Assembly: GCF_000195275.1 (NCBI RefSeq)
Contig: NC_015385.1
Coordinates: forward strand, 1,690,501 to 1,754,500
DNA length: 64,000 nt
Source of the DNA: Treponema succinifaciens DSM 2489
GTDB taxonomy: Bacteria > Spirochaetota > Spirochaetia > Treponematales > Treponemataceae
Direction of reading: 5' to 3'
The position numbers and the translations under genes were made by a program. Under the pieces are notes generated by a model. It had not been told where the DNA came from. It saw only the letters and a program-made list of their open reading frames with translations, and ran no database searches. This document shows, piece by piece, positions 25,337-34,185 of the stretch (position 1 is the stretch's first letter; every line of letters starts with the position of its first letter).

Positions 25337-26563
25337 ATGAAAATCGCGATGTTTACAGACGCATACTTTCCGCGCATAAACGGAGTTACAGTTTCTGTCC
25401 AGTCTTTTGCGGAAGGACTTTGCAAGCTTGGACACGAAGTCTGTGTTGTCTGCCTTGAATATACAGAAGAACAGCAAAAAAGTTCTTTTTTTGACGAAAA
25501 AACAAATGACGAGAAGTCGCCGTTTAAAATTTTAAGAGTTCCGTCTGCTTGGATTGCATTTTCAAAAGAAGACAGAATGATGCGGCTGGACAAATGGCAT
25601 CTAGTAAAAAAATCCATGGACGAATTTCAGCCTGACGTAATCCATATTAATTCAGAATGGACAATCGGATATTTTGGAGCAATTTACTGCCGCCATCGCC
25701 ATGTTCCTTTTGTATTCACATTCCACACGCTTTGGGAAGATTATCTTGCAAACTACATAAACTTTGTTCCTGCCCGCGGACTAAAAAAAATCGGAATGGA
25801 AGTCGTTCGCTTTTATTTAAAGAGAGCCGACGTTATTATCGCTCCGACAAAGCGGATTGCAGAAGTCGTGGACAGATACGGAATAAAACGCCAAGTAAAC
25901 ATTCTTCCAACAGGAATTCCAGACAGCAAGCTTGAGTACGATGAAAAAAAATCAAATGAAGTTTACGCAACGCTTTTCAAAAAGTTTCCAGAATTAAAGG
26001 AAAGAAAAATCCTTCTTTTTGTAGGACGCATTGTAAAGGAAAAAAATCTTCCGTTTCTTTTTGATGTCTTGGAAAAAGTTCAGGAATCCCAGCCGGACAC
26101 TGCGCTTTTGTTCGTGGGCGGAGGTCCCTTCTTGAATGAACTGAAAGAATTAGCAAAATCACATGGACTTGAAAAATCAGTTTTCTTTACAGGATATATC
26201 AACGGAAACGATTTGATTTACTTTTACAAGATGGCTTCGGTCTTTACATTTCCGAGCAAAACGGAAACACAGGGGCTTGTTACAGTTGAAGCGATGCTTT
26301 CCGCGCTGCCGGTTGTCGCAATCGGAGAAATGGGCACCATCGATGTGATGCAGGGAAACAACGGCGGCTTTATGGTAAAAGATGATGTGGAAGAATTTTC
26401 GCAGAAGACGCTGGAACTTTTGCAAAACGAATCCCTTCACAAGGAAAAATCAGAGCAGGCCTTGGAATGGGGAAGCAAATGGAAAATTTCTTATCTTACG
26501 CCGAAACTGATTGAATGCTACCAAAAAGCAATCGGCATCTGCAAAGAAAGGGAAAGCAAGTGA
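25337..26563 (+). CDS. GT4-family glycosyltransferase, probable glycolipid synthase
   Basis: A 408-residue GT-B fold enzyme. The N-terminus (MFTDAYFPRINGVTVSVQSFAEGLCKLGHEV) is characteristic of the GT4 subgroup that glycosylates diacylglycerol or phosphatidylinositol, including 1,2-diacylglycerol 3-glucosyltransferases. The C-terminal donor-binding signature FTFPSKTETQGLVTVEAM carries the E-x7-E motif near residue 311. It is probably a peripheral inner-membrane enzyme using UDP-sugar. Treponemes are rich in monoglycosyl-diacylglycerols, which fits. It overlaps the next gene by four bases (GTGA), showing translational coupling with the DNA-repair gene. Confidence 0.88.
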   Translation: MKIAMFTDAYFPRINGVTVSVQSFAEGLCKLGHEVCVVCLEYTEEQQKSSFFDEKTNDEKSPFKILRVPSAWIAFSKEDRMMRLDKWHLVKKSMDEFQPDVIHINSEWTIGYFGAIYCRHRHVPFVFTFHTLWEDYLANYINFVPARGLKKIGMEVVRFYLKRADVIIAPTKRIAEVVDRYGIKRQVNILPTGIPDSKLEYDEKKSNEVYATLFKKFPELKERKILLFVGRIVKEKNLPFLFDVLEKVQESQPDTALLFVGGGPFLNELKELAKSHGLEKSVFFTGYINGNDLIYFYKMASVFTFPSKTETQGLVTVEAMLSALPVVAIGEMGTIDVMQGNNGGFMVKDDVEEFSQKTLELLQNESLHKEKSEQALEWGSKWKISYLTPKLIECYQKAIGICKERESK

Positions 26564-27384
26564 CGGCGGAAGAAAAAAGCAAAGTCTACAATTTTATAAA
26601 AACAGCCTCTTCCTGGAGCTACGGTTATCCGTCGCCGGATTTTAAGGAAATTCCAGAATTTGAAGACGACATAGAAATCCCAGAAGAACATGAAGAAATA
26701 AAAACGCAAGAGCATGCTCAAGTTCAGCCGAATACTTTTCAAATTCCTGCAGAACAAAACTCAGCTGAAAAAGCTCCATCTCAAGGCGCAACACTCGAAT
26801 CAATCGCGACAAAAATCGCTTCGTGCAAAAACTGCATTCTATGCAAGGCAAGGACAAACACAGTTCCGGGCGAAGGCGTTGAAAATCCTTATGTAATGGT
26901 AATAGGCGAAGGTCCGGGCGAAGACGAAGACAAAACAGGGCGTCCGTTTGTTGGAAAAGCAGGACAGCTTCTTGATAAAATGCTTGCGGCGATTTCTCTT
27001 GGGCGCACAACAAACTGCTACATTGCAAACATCGTAAAATGCCGCCCGCCAATGAACAGAACACCAATGCCTGACGAAGCCCATGCCTGCTCAGGCTATC
27101 TTCAGGCTCAGATTCATATTTTAAAGCCAAAGTACATTCTTGCAATGGGACGCACGGCGGTTCAGAATCTTCTGGACACACAGGAAGGAATAAATTCTCT
27201 CCGCGGAAAATGGCTTGAATACAGCCTTGGCGAAACAAAAATACCATTGCTTGCAACTTATCATCCAAGCGCGCTTTTACGAAACGAAAGCTTCAAGCGT
27301 CCTGCCTGGGAAGATTTAAAAGTTTTCAAATCCCGCATCTTAAAAGAAATCCCGAACTACGCGGAAAAATTCTATGCAGAATGA
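26560..27384 (+). CDS. Type-4 uracil-DNA glycosylase
   Basis: Removes uracil from deaminated DNA. Counting from the GTG at 26560 (274 residues): Fe-S ligands Cys89, Cys92, Cys161 and Cys177, with the last pair 16 apart as in family 4; motif 1 GEGPGEDEDKTGRPFVG at 117-133; the substrate-contact HPSALLR near the end. An N-terminal acidic extension of about 75 residues (many Glu, Pro) is not part of the core. The GTG start is preferred because it overlaps the previous stop (GTGA) and lies after GGGAAAG; the ATG-equivalent further upstream would overlap 50 bases of the glycosyltransferase. It overlaps priA by 11 bases, forming a repair/restart pair. Confidence 0.92.
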   Translation: MTAEEKSKVYNFIKTASSWSYGYPSPDFKEIPEFEDDIEIPEEHEEIKTQEHAQVQPNTFQIPAEQNSAEKAPSQGATLESIATKIASCKNCILCKARTNTVPGEGVENPYVMVIGEGPGEDEDKTGRPFVGKAGQLLDKMLAAISLGRTTNCYIANIVKCRPPMNRTPMPDEAHACSGYLQAQIHILKPKYILAMGRTAVQNLLDTQEGINSLRGKWLEYSLGETKIPLLATYHPSALLRNESFKRPAWEDLKVFKSRILKEIPNYAEKFYAE

Positions 27385-29383
27385 TTCTCCCGCCATGAAT
27401 TCAGCGTACATCGATGTAATTCTGAACGTTCCGCTGAACCAGACTTTCACCTACAAAATACCGGAAGGCACACAGAACATTGAAAATCCGTTCGGGCTGC
27501 GGGTTGAAGTAAAATTCGGAAACAGAAAAACTTCAGGCTTTGTTGCCGCCGTCCATAAAACTTTGCCGCAAAACTGCGCTGTTTCAGAAGAAAAAATCCG
27601 CACAGCAATTCGCTACATAGACCAAATTCCGCTTTTGACAAAAGAGCTTTTGGAGCTTGCGGAATTTATGAGCGGCTACTATATTGCGTCAATCGGAGAA
27701 TGCGTGTTTGCGATGATTCCTTCAGGCAAGCGCGAAACTGAAATTCCAGGACTTTCTTTTTCGGAAGATGAATCCGGATTTAAAAGAAAAGACCTGAGCG
27801 AAGAACAAAAAAACGCAGTGAACGGAATTCTTTCTTCAACTGAAAAATTCCACTACCTTTACGGAACAACAGGAAGCGGCAAAACAGAAGTCTTTTTAAG
27901 CGCGGCGGAAAAAATCATGGAATCAGGCAAAGGCGTAATTTATCTTGTGCCGGAAATCGGACTTACGCCGCAAGTTGTAAAAGCCGTACAAAAAAGATTC
28001 GGAAGTACAGTCGCAGTCCTTCATTCCGCGCTAACACCAAGCCAGCGTCTCGGAGAATGGAAGCGAATTCTAAGCAGGGAAGCACGCATTGTCGTAGGAG
28101 CAAGAAGCGCAGTTTTTGCCCCGGTCCCCCAGCTCGGACTTATAATAATTGACGAGGAGCACGACTCTTCATACAAGTCAGGCTCATCCCCGCGCTACCA
28201 TGCAAGGCAGATTGCAATGCTTAGGTGCAAAAAAAACTCCATTCCGCTTGTAATGGGAAGCGCAACTCCTTCCGTTGAATCATGGCACTCAATGCAAAAC
28301 GGAACAATCATCCGCCACACACTCACAAAAAGACTTGCAGGAGGCGAAAAGCCGCAAATCAGCTGTGTAAACCTAAGCCTTGAAGCCGACAAGGAAAGCT
28401 GCATTTCAAAGCCGCTTCAAAATGAAATCCAGACAGCACTTTCAGAAAAAAAACAGACAATTCTGTTCCTAAACCGCCGGGGATTCACGCATTTTTTTAG
28501 ATGCTCAAGCTGCGGATATGAATTAAAGTGCAAAAACTGCTCGGTTTCAATGACATACCACAAAAGCGAAAACCGCCTAAGATGCCACTACTGCGGATAT
28601 TCACTTCCGCCGCCACAGCAATGCCCAAAATGCGGCTCGCTTGACATAGGATATTCAGGATTCGGAACTGAATACATCGAGGCAGAAGTAAAGGCAAAGT
28701 TTCCCAACGCAAAAGTCGTGCGCATAGACACAGACTCTCTGCACCACAAAGGAGAATTGCAGGAAAAGCTTGATTCATTCAGAAAAGGCGAATACGATAT
28801 TCTCCTTGGAACACAAATGGTCGCAAAAGGTCTGAATTTTCCGAACTTAAAACTTGCAGGGGTTGTTCTTGCAGACACTGCCCTTCATTTGCCGGACTTT
28901 AGGGCGCAGGAAAAGACATTCGCTCTTATAACGCAGGTTGCAGGCAGAGCCGGAAGATTTTTTCCCGGCGGAAAAGTTATCGTGCAAAGCTACAGCCCGG
29001 ACCGCGACGCAATAAACTACGCAGTAAAAGGGCTTACAGAAGAATTCTACAAGAATGAACTTGAAGCGCGCCAAATTCTGAACTTTCCGCCCTATTCACG
29101 GCTTTTGCGACTTGTGTTCCGCTCACAGAAACCAGACGCAGCCCAGAATGCAGCCCAAAGCGCATACAACATCCTGTGCAAGTGCCGTCCGCAGGGAGTA
29201 GATATTCTTGGTCCTGCAGAGTGTCCGCTTGAAATGGTAAACGGAAGCCATCGCCATCAGATTCTTATGCGCGCAAAGCAAATCCGCCCGCTTCAGGAAA
29301 TGGCAAAAAAACTCGTGTGGGGATTCAAGCCTCCAAAGGATGTCTATATAGAAACAGACACAGATCCTGTAAGTCTTCTATAA
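27374..29383 (+). CDS. priA: Primosomal replication restart helicase PriA
   Basis: 3'-5' helicase that reloads the replisome at collapsed forks. The 669-residue protein has the N-terminal DNA-binding region (YIDVILNVPLNQTFTYKIP), Walker A GTTGSGKT at 164-171, DEEH box in IIIDEEHDSSYKSG, and the eight-cysteine zinc region (CSSCGYELKCKNC, CHYCGY, CPKCGS). Helicase motifs VI follow (QVAGRAGRFFPGGKV). Length is close to the usual 700-800, with a slightly short N-terminus. It begins 11 bases before the end of the uracil-DNA glycosylase gene. Confidence 0.97.
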   Translation: MQNDSPAMNSAYIDVILNVPLNQTFTYKIPEGTQNIENPFGLRVEVKFGNRKTSGFVAAVHKTLPQNCAVSEEKIRTAIRYIDQIPLLTKELLELAEFMSGYYIASIGECVFAMIPSGKRETEIPGLSFSEDESGFKRKDLSEEQKNAVNGILSSTEKFHYLYGTTGSGKTEVFLSAAEKIMESGKGVIYLVPEIGLTPQVVKAVQKRFGSTVAVLHSALTPSQRLGEWKRILSREARIVVGARSAVFAPVPQLGLIIIDEEHDSSYKSGSSPRYHARQIAMLRCKKNSIPLVMGSATPSVESWHSMQNGTIIRHTLTKRLAGGEKPQISCVNLSLEADKESCISKPLQNEIQTALSEKKQTILFLNRRGFTHFFRCSSCGYELKCKNCSVSMTYHKSENRLRCHYCGYSLPPPQQCPKCGSLDIGYSGFGTEYIEAEVKAKFPNAKVVRIDTDSLHHKGELQEKLDSFRKGEYDILLGTQMVAKGLNFPNLKLAGVVLADTALHLPDFRAQEKTFALITQVAGRAGRFFPGGKVIVQSYSPDRDAINYAVKGLTEEFYKNELEARQILNFPPYSRLLRLVFRSQKPDAAQNAAQSAYNILCKCRPQGVDILGPAECPLEMVNGSHRHQILMRAKQIRPLQEMAKKLVWGFKPPKDVYIETDTDPVSLL

Positions 29384-29428
29384 AGAAAACATTTGGAAGC
29401 CTGCCGAAGTCTCCCGGAACAATCAAAA

Positions 29429-29470
29429 GCCGCCAGATTAGCATTTTTCGCTAAAATGACGGCAGTTTTA
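29429..29470 (+). terminator. Possible terminator between priA and the convergent synthetase gene
   Basis: An imperfect hairpin pairs GCCG (29429) and ATTAGC (29437-29442) with GCTAA/AAT and CGGC (29450-29463), followed by AGTTTTAG. The stem is AT-rich and the T-tract short, so activity is doubtful. It is the only hairpin in the 104-base gap. Confidence 0.35.
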
Positions 29471-29487
29471 GAAGTTCTTTGTACGAT

Positions 29488-31182
29488 TTAGAATTCCTGC
29501 TTAACCTTGTCCACGTCTACACCGGCATCCTTTTCGCGGATTTCCACACGGCGGATTTTTCCGCTGATTGTCTTTGGAAGCTCGTGCACAAACTCAATTA
29601 TTCTAGGACACTTGAAAAGCGCAGTCTCGTGCTTTACAAAGTCAAAAAGCTCATGCTCAAGCTCTTCGGAAGCCTCGTATCCCGGAGAAAGAACGATTGT
29701 AGCCTTTACAGCCTGTCCTCTTTTTTCATCAGGAACGCCTGTAACAGCGCATTCCATTACAGCCGGATGCTGCTGAAGAACAGACTCAACTTCAAACGGA
29801 CTGATTCTGAATCCAGAAGACTTAATTATGTCGTCTTTTCTTCCAACGAACCAAACGTATCCATCCTCATCCATATAGACAGTGTCTCCCGTATGGTAAA
29901 CACCTCCGTCAAAAGCATTCGCGGTAAGGGCAACATCGCGGTAGTATCCAGAAAGAAGTCCGAACGGATGTCCTTTGTCCAAGTGGATTACAAGCTCACC
30001 TACTTCACCTGCAGGAACCGGCTTTCCACTGGCATTTACAACAGAAACGTCATAAACAGGAGACGGACGACCCATTGAGCCAGGACGAACAACAGCGTCA
30101 AGGAAGTTTCCGCAGATAATCGTGGATTCAGTCTGACCGTAGCCTTCATAGATTTTCTTTCCTGTCTGCTCTATAAACTTGTTGTAGACTTCGCCGTTGA
30201 GAGCTTCTCCCGCAGTCGCAAAACGCACTACGCTGCTGATGTCGTACTTTGAAAGGTCCTGCCTGATAAGATAGCGGTAAACAGTTGGAGGCGCACAGAA
30301 AGTTGTAATTCCGTACTTTGCGATTTTCTGGAGCATCTTGTCCGGCTTGAAACTATGCATATCGTAAACAAAAACCGCGCTTCCGCAGATCCACTGACCG
30401 TAGAGCTTTCCCCAGACAGCTTTTCCCCAGCCAGTTTCAGAGACAGCAAGATGAAGACCGTTGTCCTGAACACCGTGCCAGTATTTTGCAGTTATAAGAT
30501 GTCCGATCGGATAAAGATAATTGTGCAGAACCATCTTTGGATAGCCTGAAGTTCCTGACGTAAAGTAAAGAAGCATCGGATCTTCACTGTGGACGGCGGC
30601 ATCTCCTACCGGGCGCGGAAATTCCGGAACGCACTTGTCAACTTCAGCATGGAAGTCAATCCAGCCTTCGCGTGAAGGTCCGACAGTAACAAGTTTTTTT
30701 ACAGTCGGGGAATTCGGAAGAGCCTTTTCAATTTCAGACTGAACAGCCGGATTGTCGTAAGAAATAATCATCTTGATTTCAGCGGCATTTGTGCGGTACT
30801 CAATGTCTTTTTGAAGCAACTGATCTGTAGCCGGAACTGCGATTGCTCCGATTCTATGAAGAGCCATCATTACCCACCACCATTCGTAGCGGCGGCGCAA
30901 AATCATCATAACGGCATCGCCTTTTTTTATTCCCTGTGAAGCAAGAAAATATGCAGTCCGCTTTGAATCAGCTGAAATCTGCTCAAATGTCCAAGTATGT
31001 TCTTCACCGTCGTCATCGCACCACACAAGGGCTCTTTTTCCAGGCTCTGTAACAGTGTAGCGGTCTACAATGTCATAGGCAAAATTGAAATTTTCCGGAG
31101 CCTTCAAGCGGCAATGCGCCTTCAAGTCCTCGTAGGAAGTAAACTCTCTGTCTTCAACTAAAAAATCATGATAAAGTGCCAT
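29488..31182 (-). CDS. AMP-dependent acyl-CoA synthetase
   Basis: Acyl-adenylate-forming enzyme that activates a carboxylic acid to its CoA thioester. The 564-residue protein has the P-loop-like motif LYFTSGTSGYPKMVLHN (about 206-222), the A5 region GYGQTEST, the hinge GRKDDIIKSSGFRISPFEVES, and the catalytic lysine in KTISGKIRRVEIRE near the end. The subgroup resembles medium-chain or aryl-acid acyl-CoA synthetases rather than classical acetyl-CoA synthetase, because of its shorter length. Substrate is unknown. AGAGGAA precedes the ATG. It is transcribed divergently from secA, and a 9-bp palindrome lies over its promoter. Confidence 0.9.
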   Translation of the reverse strand: MALYHDFLVEDREFTSYEDLKAHCRLKAPENFNFAYDIVDRYTVTEPGKRALVWCDDDGEEHTWTFEQISADSKRTAYFLASQGIKKGDAVMMILRRRYEWWWVMMALHRIGAIAVPATDQLLQKDIEYRTNAAEIKMIISYDNPAVQSEIEKALPNSPTVKKLVTVGPSREGWIDFHAEVDKCVPEFPRPVGDAAVHSEDPMLLYFTSGTSGYPKMVLHNYLYPIGHLITAKYWHGVQDNGLHLAVSETGWGKAVWGKLYGQWICGSAVFVYDMHSFKPDKMLQKIAKYGITTFCAPPTVYRYLIRQDLSKYDISSVVRFATAGEALNGEVYNKFIEQTGKKIYEGYGQTESTIICGNFLDAVVRPGSMGRPSPVYDVSVVNASGKPVPAGEVGELVIHLDKGHPFGLLSGYYRDVALTANAFDGGVYHTGDTVYMDEDGYVWFVGRKDDIIKSSGFRISPFEVESVLQQHPAVMECAVTGVPDEKRGQAVKATIVLSPGYEASEELEHELFDFVKHETALFKCPRIIEFVHELPKTISGKIRRVEIREKDAGVDVDKVKQEF

Positions 31183-31219
31183 ATATTCCTCTAAAAAACA
31201 GTGTAGTTAAAAGCTTTTT

Positions 31220-31252
31220 TGACATTTTAATACAAAATGTCATTCATTTCAA
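31220..31252 (-). promoter_or_regulatory. Acyl-CoA synthetase promoter with palindromic operator
   Basis: Minus-strand -35 TTGAAA (31252-31247) and -10 TAAAAT (31229-31224) with 17-bp spacing. The inverted repeat TGACATTTT (31220-31228) / AAAATGTCA (31234-31242), separated by five bases, overlaps the -10. A dimeric repressor, for example a fatty-acid-responsive TetR-type protein, is plausible, but no such regulator is encoded nearby. Confidence 0.6.
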
Positions 31253-31319
31253 GCGAAATACTTCCGCAGAAAATGAACTTCAAACCACTATAGTCTTAGA
31301 CAGGAAAAGTTTCAGAAAG

Positions 31320-31348
31320 TTGCAAATGTATAGAAAATTTTATATATT
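31320..31348 (+). promoter_or_regulatory. secA promoter, leaderless type
   Basis: -35 TTGCAA (31320-31325) and -10 TATATT (31343-31348) with 17-bp spacing. The secA ATG is at 31358, nine bases after the -10. Nothing between or just upstream of the ATG resembles a ribosome binding site. Confidence 0.6.
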
Positions 31349-31357
31349 TACTGCATT

Positions 31358-34099
31358 ATGTTTGATAAATTATTAACACTTATTTTCGGTTCGGCAAATG
31401 ACAGAGCTGTAAAAACACTGAAGCCTGTTGTCGCGCAGATTGAAGCTAGAGAAAGCTGGGCACAGGCATTTTCTGACGAGCAGTTTCCTGAACAGACAAA
31501 AATTCTAAAAGAGCGTCTTGCAAAGGGCGAGACTCTCGATGATATTCTTGTGGACGCATTCGCATTAGCAAGAGAAGCGGCAAAAAGGGTTCTTGGAGAG
31601 CGCGCTTATCCATGCCAGCTTATGGGTTCTCTTGTGCTTCATTCAGGCAGAATAACAGAAATGAAGACCGGTGAAGGTAAAACTCTCATGTGCGTTTGCG
31701 CCGCCTACTTGAATTCGCTTAGCGGAAAAGGCGTTCACATTGTTACAGTAAACGATTACCTTGCAGAGCGCGACAGCCAGTGGATGGGACGCATTTACAG
31801 ATTTCTCGGACAGACAGTAGGTTGCATTTTAAGCAACATGGACAACGACGCAAGAAAAGCCGCTTACAACTGCGACTTGACTTACGGAACAAACAACGAG
31901 TTCGGATTTGACTACTTGCGCGACAATATGCAGATTGACGCTTCCCGCAAAGTTCAGCGCGGATTCAACTTCTGTATTGTAGACGAAATCGACTCAATTC
32001 TTATCGATGAAGCAAGAACTCCGCTTATTATTTCAGGACAAGGCGAAGACGACACTTTCAAATTCCACGAAGTTGACAAATACATTGGAATGTTCACAGA
32101 AGTCAAAAAAGATCCAAAGACAAACGACTATCCGGACGAAGTTGAAATGACTCCTGAACAGAGAGCGGCTCTCGAAGGCGACTACAAGCTTGATGAAAAA
32201 AGTAAGCGTGTTTCATTTACAGACAAGGGAATGAACAAAATAAACGACATTCTTCTTTCCCACAATCTCATTGAGCCGGGAACAACTGTTTTTGACGAGC
32301 AGAATTTTGAATTCGTTCATTATTTTACACAGGCATTGAGGGCTCACACGCTTTATCATCCTGACGTTGATTATGTTGTAAAAGATGGACAAGTTCAGAT
32401 TGTTGACGAATTCACAGGACGCATTCTTGAAGGAAGGCGGTACGGCGACGGACTTCATCAGGCAATAGAAGCAAAAGAACATTTGAAAATTGCCCAGCGC
32501 AACAGAACTCTTGCGACAATCACGTTCCAGAATTTTTTCAGAATGTACGACAAGCTTTCTGGAATGACAGGAACCGCGGCTACAGAAGCAGTGGAATTCG
32601 ATAAAATTTACAATCTTGATGTTGTTGTAATTCCAACAAACAAGCCGGTTGCCCGCATTGATGAAGACGATGAAGTTTACCTGAACGAAAGCGACAAATG
32701 GATTGCAATTTCAAAAGAAGTTGAAGAGGCGCACAAGAAAGGTCAGCCAGTTTTAATCGGAACTGTTTCCGTGGAAAAATCAGAGCATCTATCGGCAATT
32801 CTCACAAGAAAAGGAATCCGCCACGAAGTTCTTAACGCAAAAAACCATGCGCGTGAAGCTTTGATTATAGCTGAAGCCGGAGCAAAAGGCGCTGTAACTG
32901 TAGCAACAAACATGGCAGGCCGCGGTACAGACATCAAGCTCGGCGGAAGCCCTGAAACCAGAGCAAGAAAAAAAGTCGGAACAGAAGCTTCTCAGGAGCA
33001 GTTTGACGAAGCTCTCAAAATTGAAAAGGAGCAATGGAAAAAAGACTACGAGGAAGTGAAAAATCTTGGCGGACTTTACGTAATCGGTTCTGAACGCCAT
33101 GAAAGCCGCCGTATTGACAATCAGCTTCGTGGACGTTCTGGACGACAGGGAGATCCGGGAAGAAGCAAATTCTACATTTCAATGGACGATGATCTTATGA
33201 GGCTGTTTGGCGGCGAAAAGATGAAAGCCATTATGAGCAGAATAGGAATGCAGCCGGGAGAGCCGATAAATCACCCGATGCTTAACCGCTCAATTGAAAA
33301 AGCCCAGAAAAAAGTAGAAGAAAGAAACTTTGAAATAAGAAAAAATCTTCTTGACTACGACGATGTTTTAAATCAGCAAAGAAAATTTATTTACGAGCAG
33401 CGTGATGAAATTCTTGTAGACGAGGACTTGAGCGGCAGAGTTATGAACAACGCAAAAGAAACTGTCTCTGAAATTTTCGAAGAATTCAAGCATGAAAGAA
33501 CCCCATCACAAAGCGCGCTTGCAGATAAAATTTACAACACATTCGGTCAGCAGCTTTCTTATGATCAGCTTACAGAAGAAGGAGTTGACGCGGCGCTTCA
33601 AAATGACTTGACGCAAAAGGAAATGCTTGCCGGAAAGCAAAACCTGAATATGTTTATCCGCTACCAGTATATTCAGATGATTGACAAAAAATGGCTTGAC
33701 CAGCTTGAATTCCTTGACGGATTAAGAGAAGCCGTTCACTTGCGTTCTTACGGAAGCAAAAATCCGCTCACAGAATATAAAATTGACGGATTCAATCAGT
33801 TTGATGAAATGCTTGACAGCATAAGAGATTCCGTAACAAGCAGAGTTTTCAAAGTAAAAGTTCAGGTCGGATCTCAGCCTCCACGCCAGCAGCAGCCTCG
33901 CCAAATGAATGCCCAGCATCAGGAAGCACAGTCAATGGCAAGAAGCGCGCAGCAGGCAGCCCAGAATTCAGCAATGAAAAGCGGAAGGCAAGGTCAAAGC
34001 GTAACAGTAACTAGATCCGTTCCAAAAGTAGGCAGAAACGATCCATGCCCATGTGGAAGCGGAAAAAAATACAAGAACTGCTGCGGAAGAAATTCCTAA
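31358..34099 (+). CDS. secA: Preprotein translocase ATPase SecA
   Basis: Motor ATPase of the Sec export channel, 913 residues. Walker A MKTGEGKT at 103-110, DEVD-type box [20 protein letters not shown], the PPXD crosslinking domain, motif [10 protein letters not shown], and HERR-type signature [25 protein letters not shown] are all present. A Gln/Ala-rich linker (about 840-885) precedes the C-terminal SEC-C zinc motif [13 protein letters not shown], which binds SecB or membrane lipids. Normal length. It stands alone between a divergent promoter region and a strong terminator. The N-terminus [16 protein letters not shown] agrees with SecA, so the start is secure although no ribosome binding site is seen. 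Confidence 0.98.
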   Translation: MFDKLLTLIFGSANDRAVKTLKPVVAQIEARESWAQAFSDEQFPEQTKILKERLAKGETLDDILVDAFALAREAAKRVLGERAYPCQLMGSLVLHSGRITEMKTGEGKTLMCVCAAYLNSLSGKGVHIVTVNDYLAERDSQWMGRIYRFLGQTVGCILSNMDNDARKAAYNCDLTYGTNNEFGFDYLRDNMQIDASRKVQRGFNFCIVDEIDSILIDEARTPLIISGQGEDDTFKFHEVDKYIGMFTEVKKDPKTNDYPDEVEMTPEQRAALEGDYKLDEKSKRVSFTDKGMNKINDILLSHNLIEPGTTVFDEQNFEFVHYFTQALRAHTLYHPDVDYVVKDGQVQIVDEFTGRILEGRRYGDGLHQAIEAKEHLKIAQRNRTLATITFQNFFRMYDKLSGMTGTAATEAVEFDKIYNLDVVVIPTNKPVARIDEDDEVYLNESDKWIAISKEVEEAHKKGQPVLIGTVSVEKSEHLSAILTRKGIRHEVLNAKNHAREALIIAEAGAKGAVTVATNMAGRGTDIKLGGSPETRARKKVGTEASQEQFDEALKIEKEQWKKDYEEVKNLGGLYVIGSERHESRRIDNQLRGRSGRQGDPGRSKFYISMDDDLMRLFGGEKMKAIMSRIGMQPGEPINHPMLNRSIEKAQKKVEERNFEIRKNLLDYDDVLNQQRKFIYEQRDEILVDEDLSGRVMNNAKETVSEIFEEFKHERTPSQSALADKIYNTFGQQLSYDQLTEEGVDAALQNDLTQKEMLAGKQNLNMFIRYQYIQMIDKKWLDQLEFLDGLREAVHLRSYGSKNPLTEYKIDGFNQFDEMLDSIRDSVTSRVFKVKVQVGSQPPRQQQPRQMNAQHQEAQSMARSAQQAAQNSAMKSGRQGQSVTVTRSVPKVGRNDPCPCGSGKKYKNCCGRNS

Positions 34100-34123
34100 G
34101 CAAAAAATTCCAGCTAAAAAATT

Positions 34124-34162
34124 AAGGACTTGGTTCTGAAAAACAGTTCCAAGTCCTTTTTT
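34124..34162. terminator. Strong terminator between secA and hslU
   Basis: AAGGACTTGG (34124-34133) pairs perfectly with CCAAGTCCTT (34149-34158); six Ts follow on the plus strand and AATTTTTT on the minus strand, so it serves both secA and the long minus-strand run ending with hslU. Confidence 0.93.
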
Positions 34163-34185
34163 GTTTGTTTCGGAATGAAAAATAG

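Noticed and set aside
26642-27268. Minus-strand open frame of about 208 codons
   Set aside because: Antisense to the uracil-DNA glycosylase gene with all catalytic and Fe-S residues in place.
29479-30078. Plus-strand open frame of about 199 codons
   Set aside because: Antisense to the acyl-CoA synthetase gene, whose motifs are intact. No ribosome binding site or family match.
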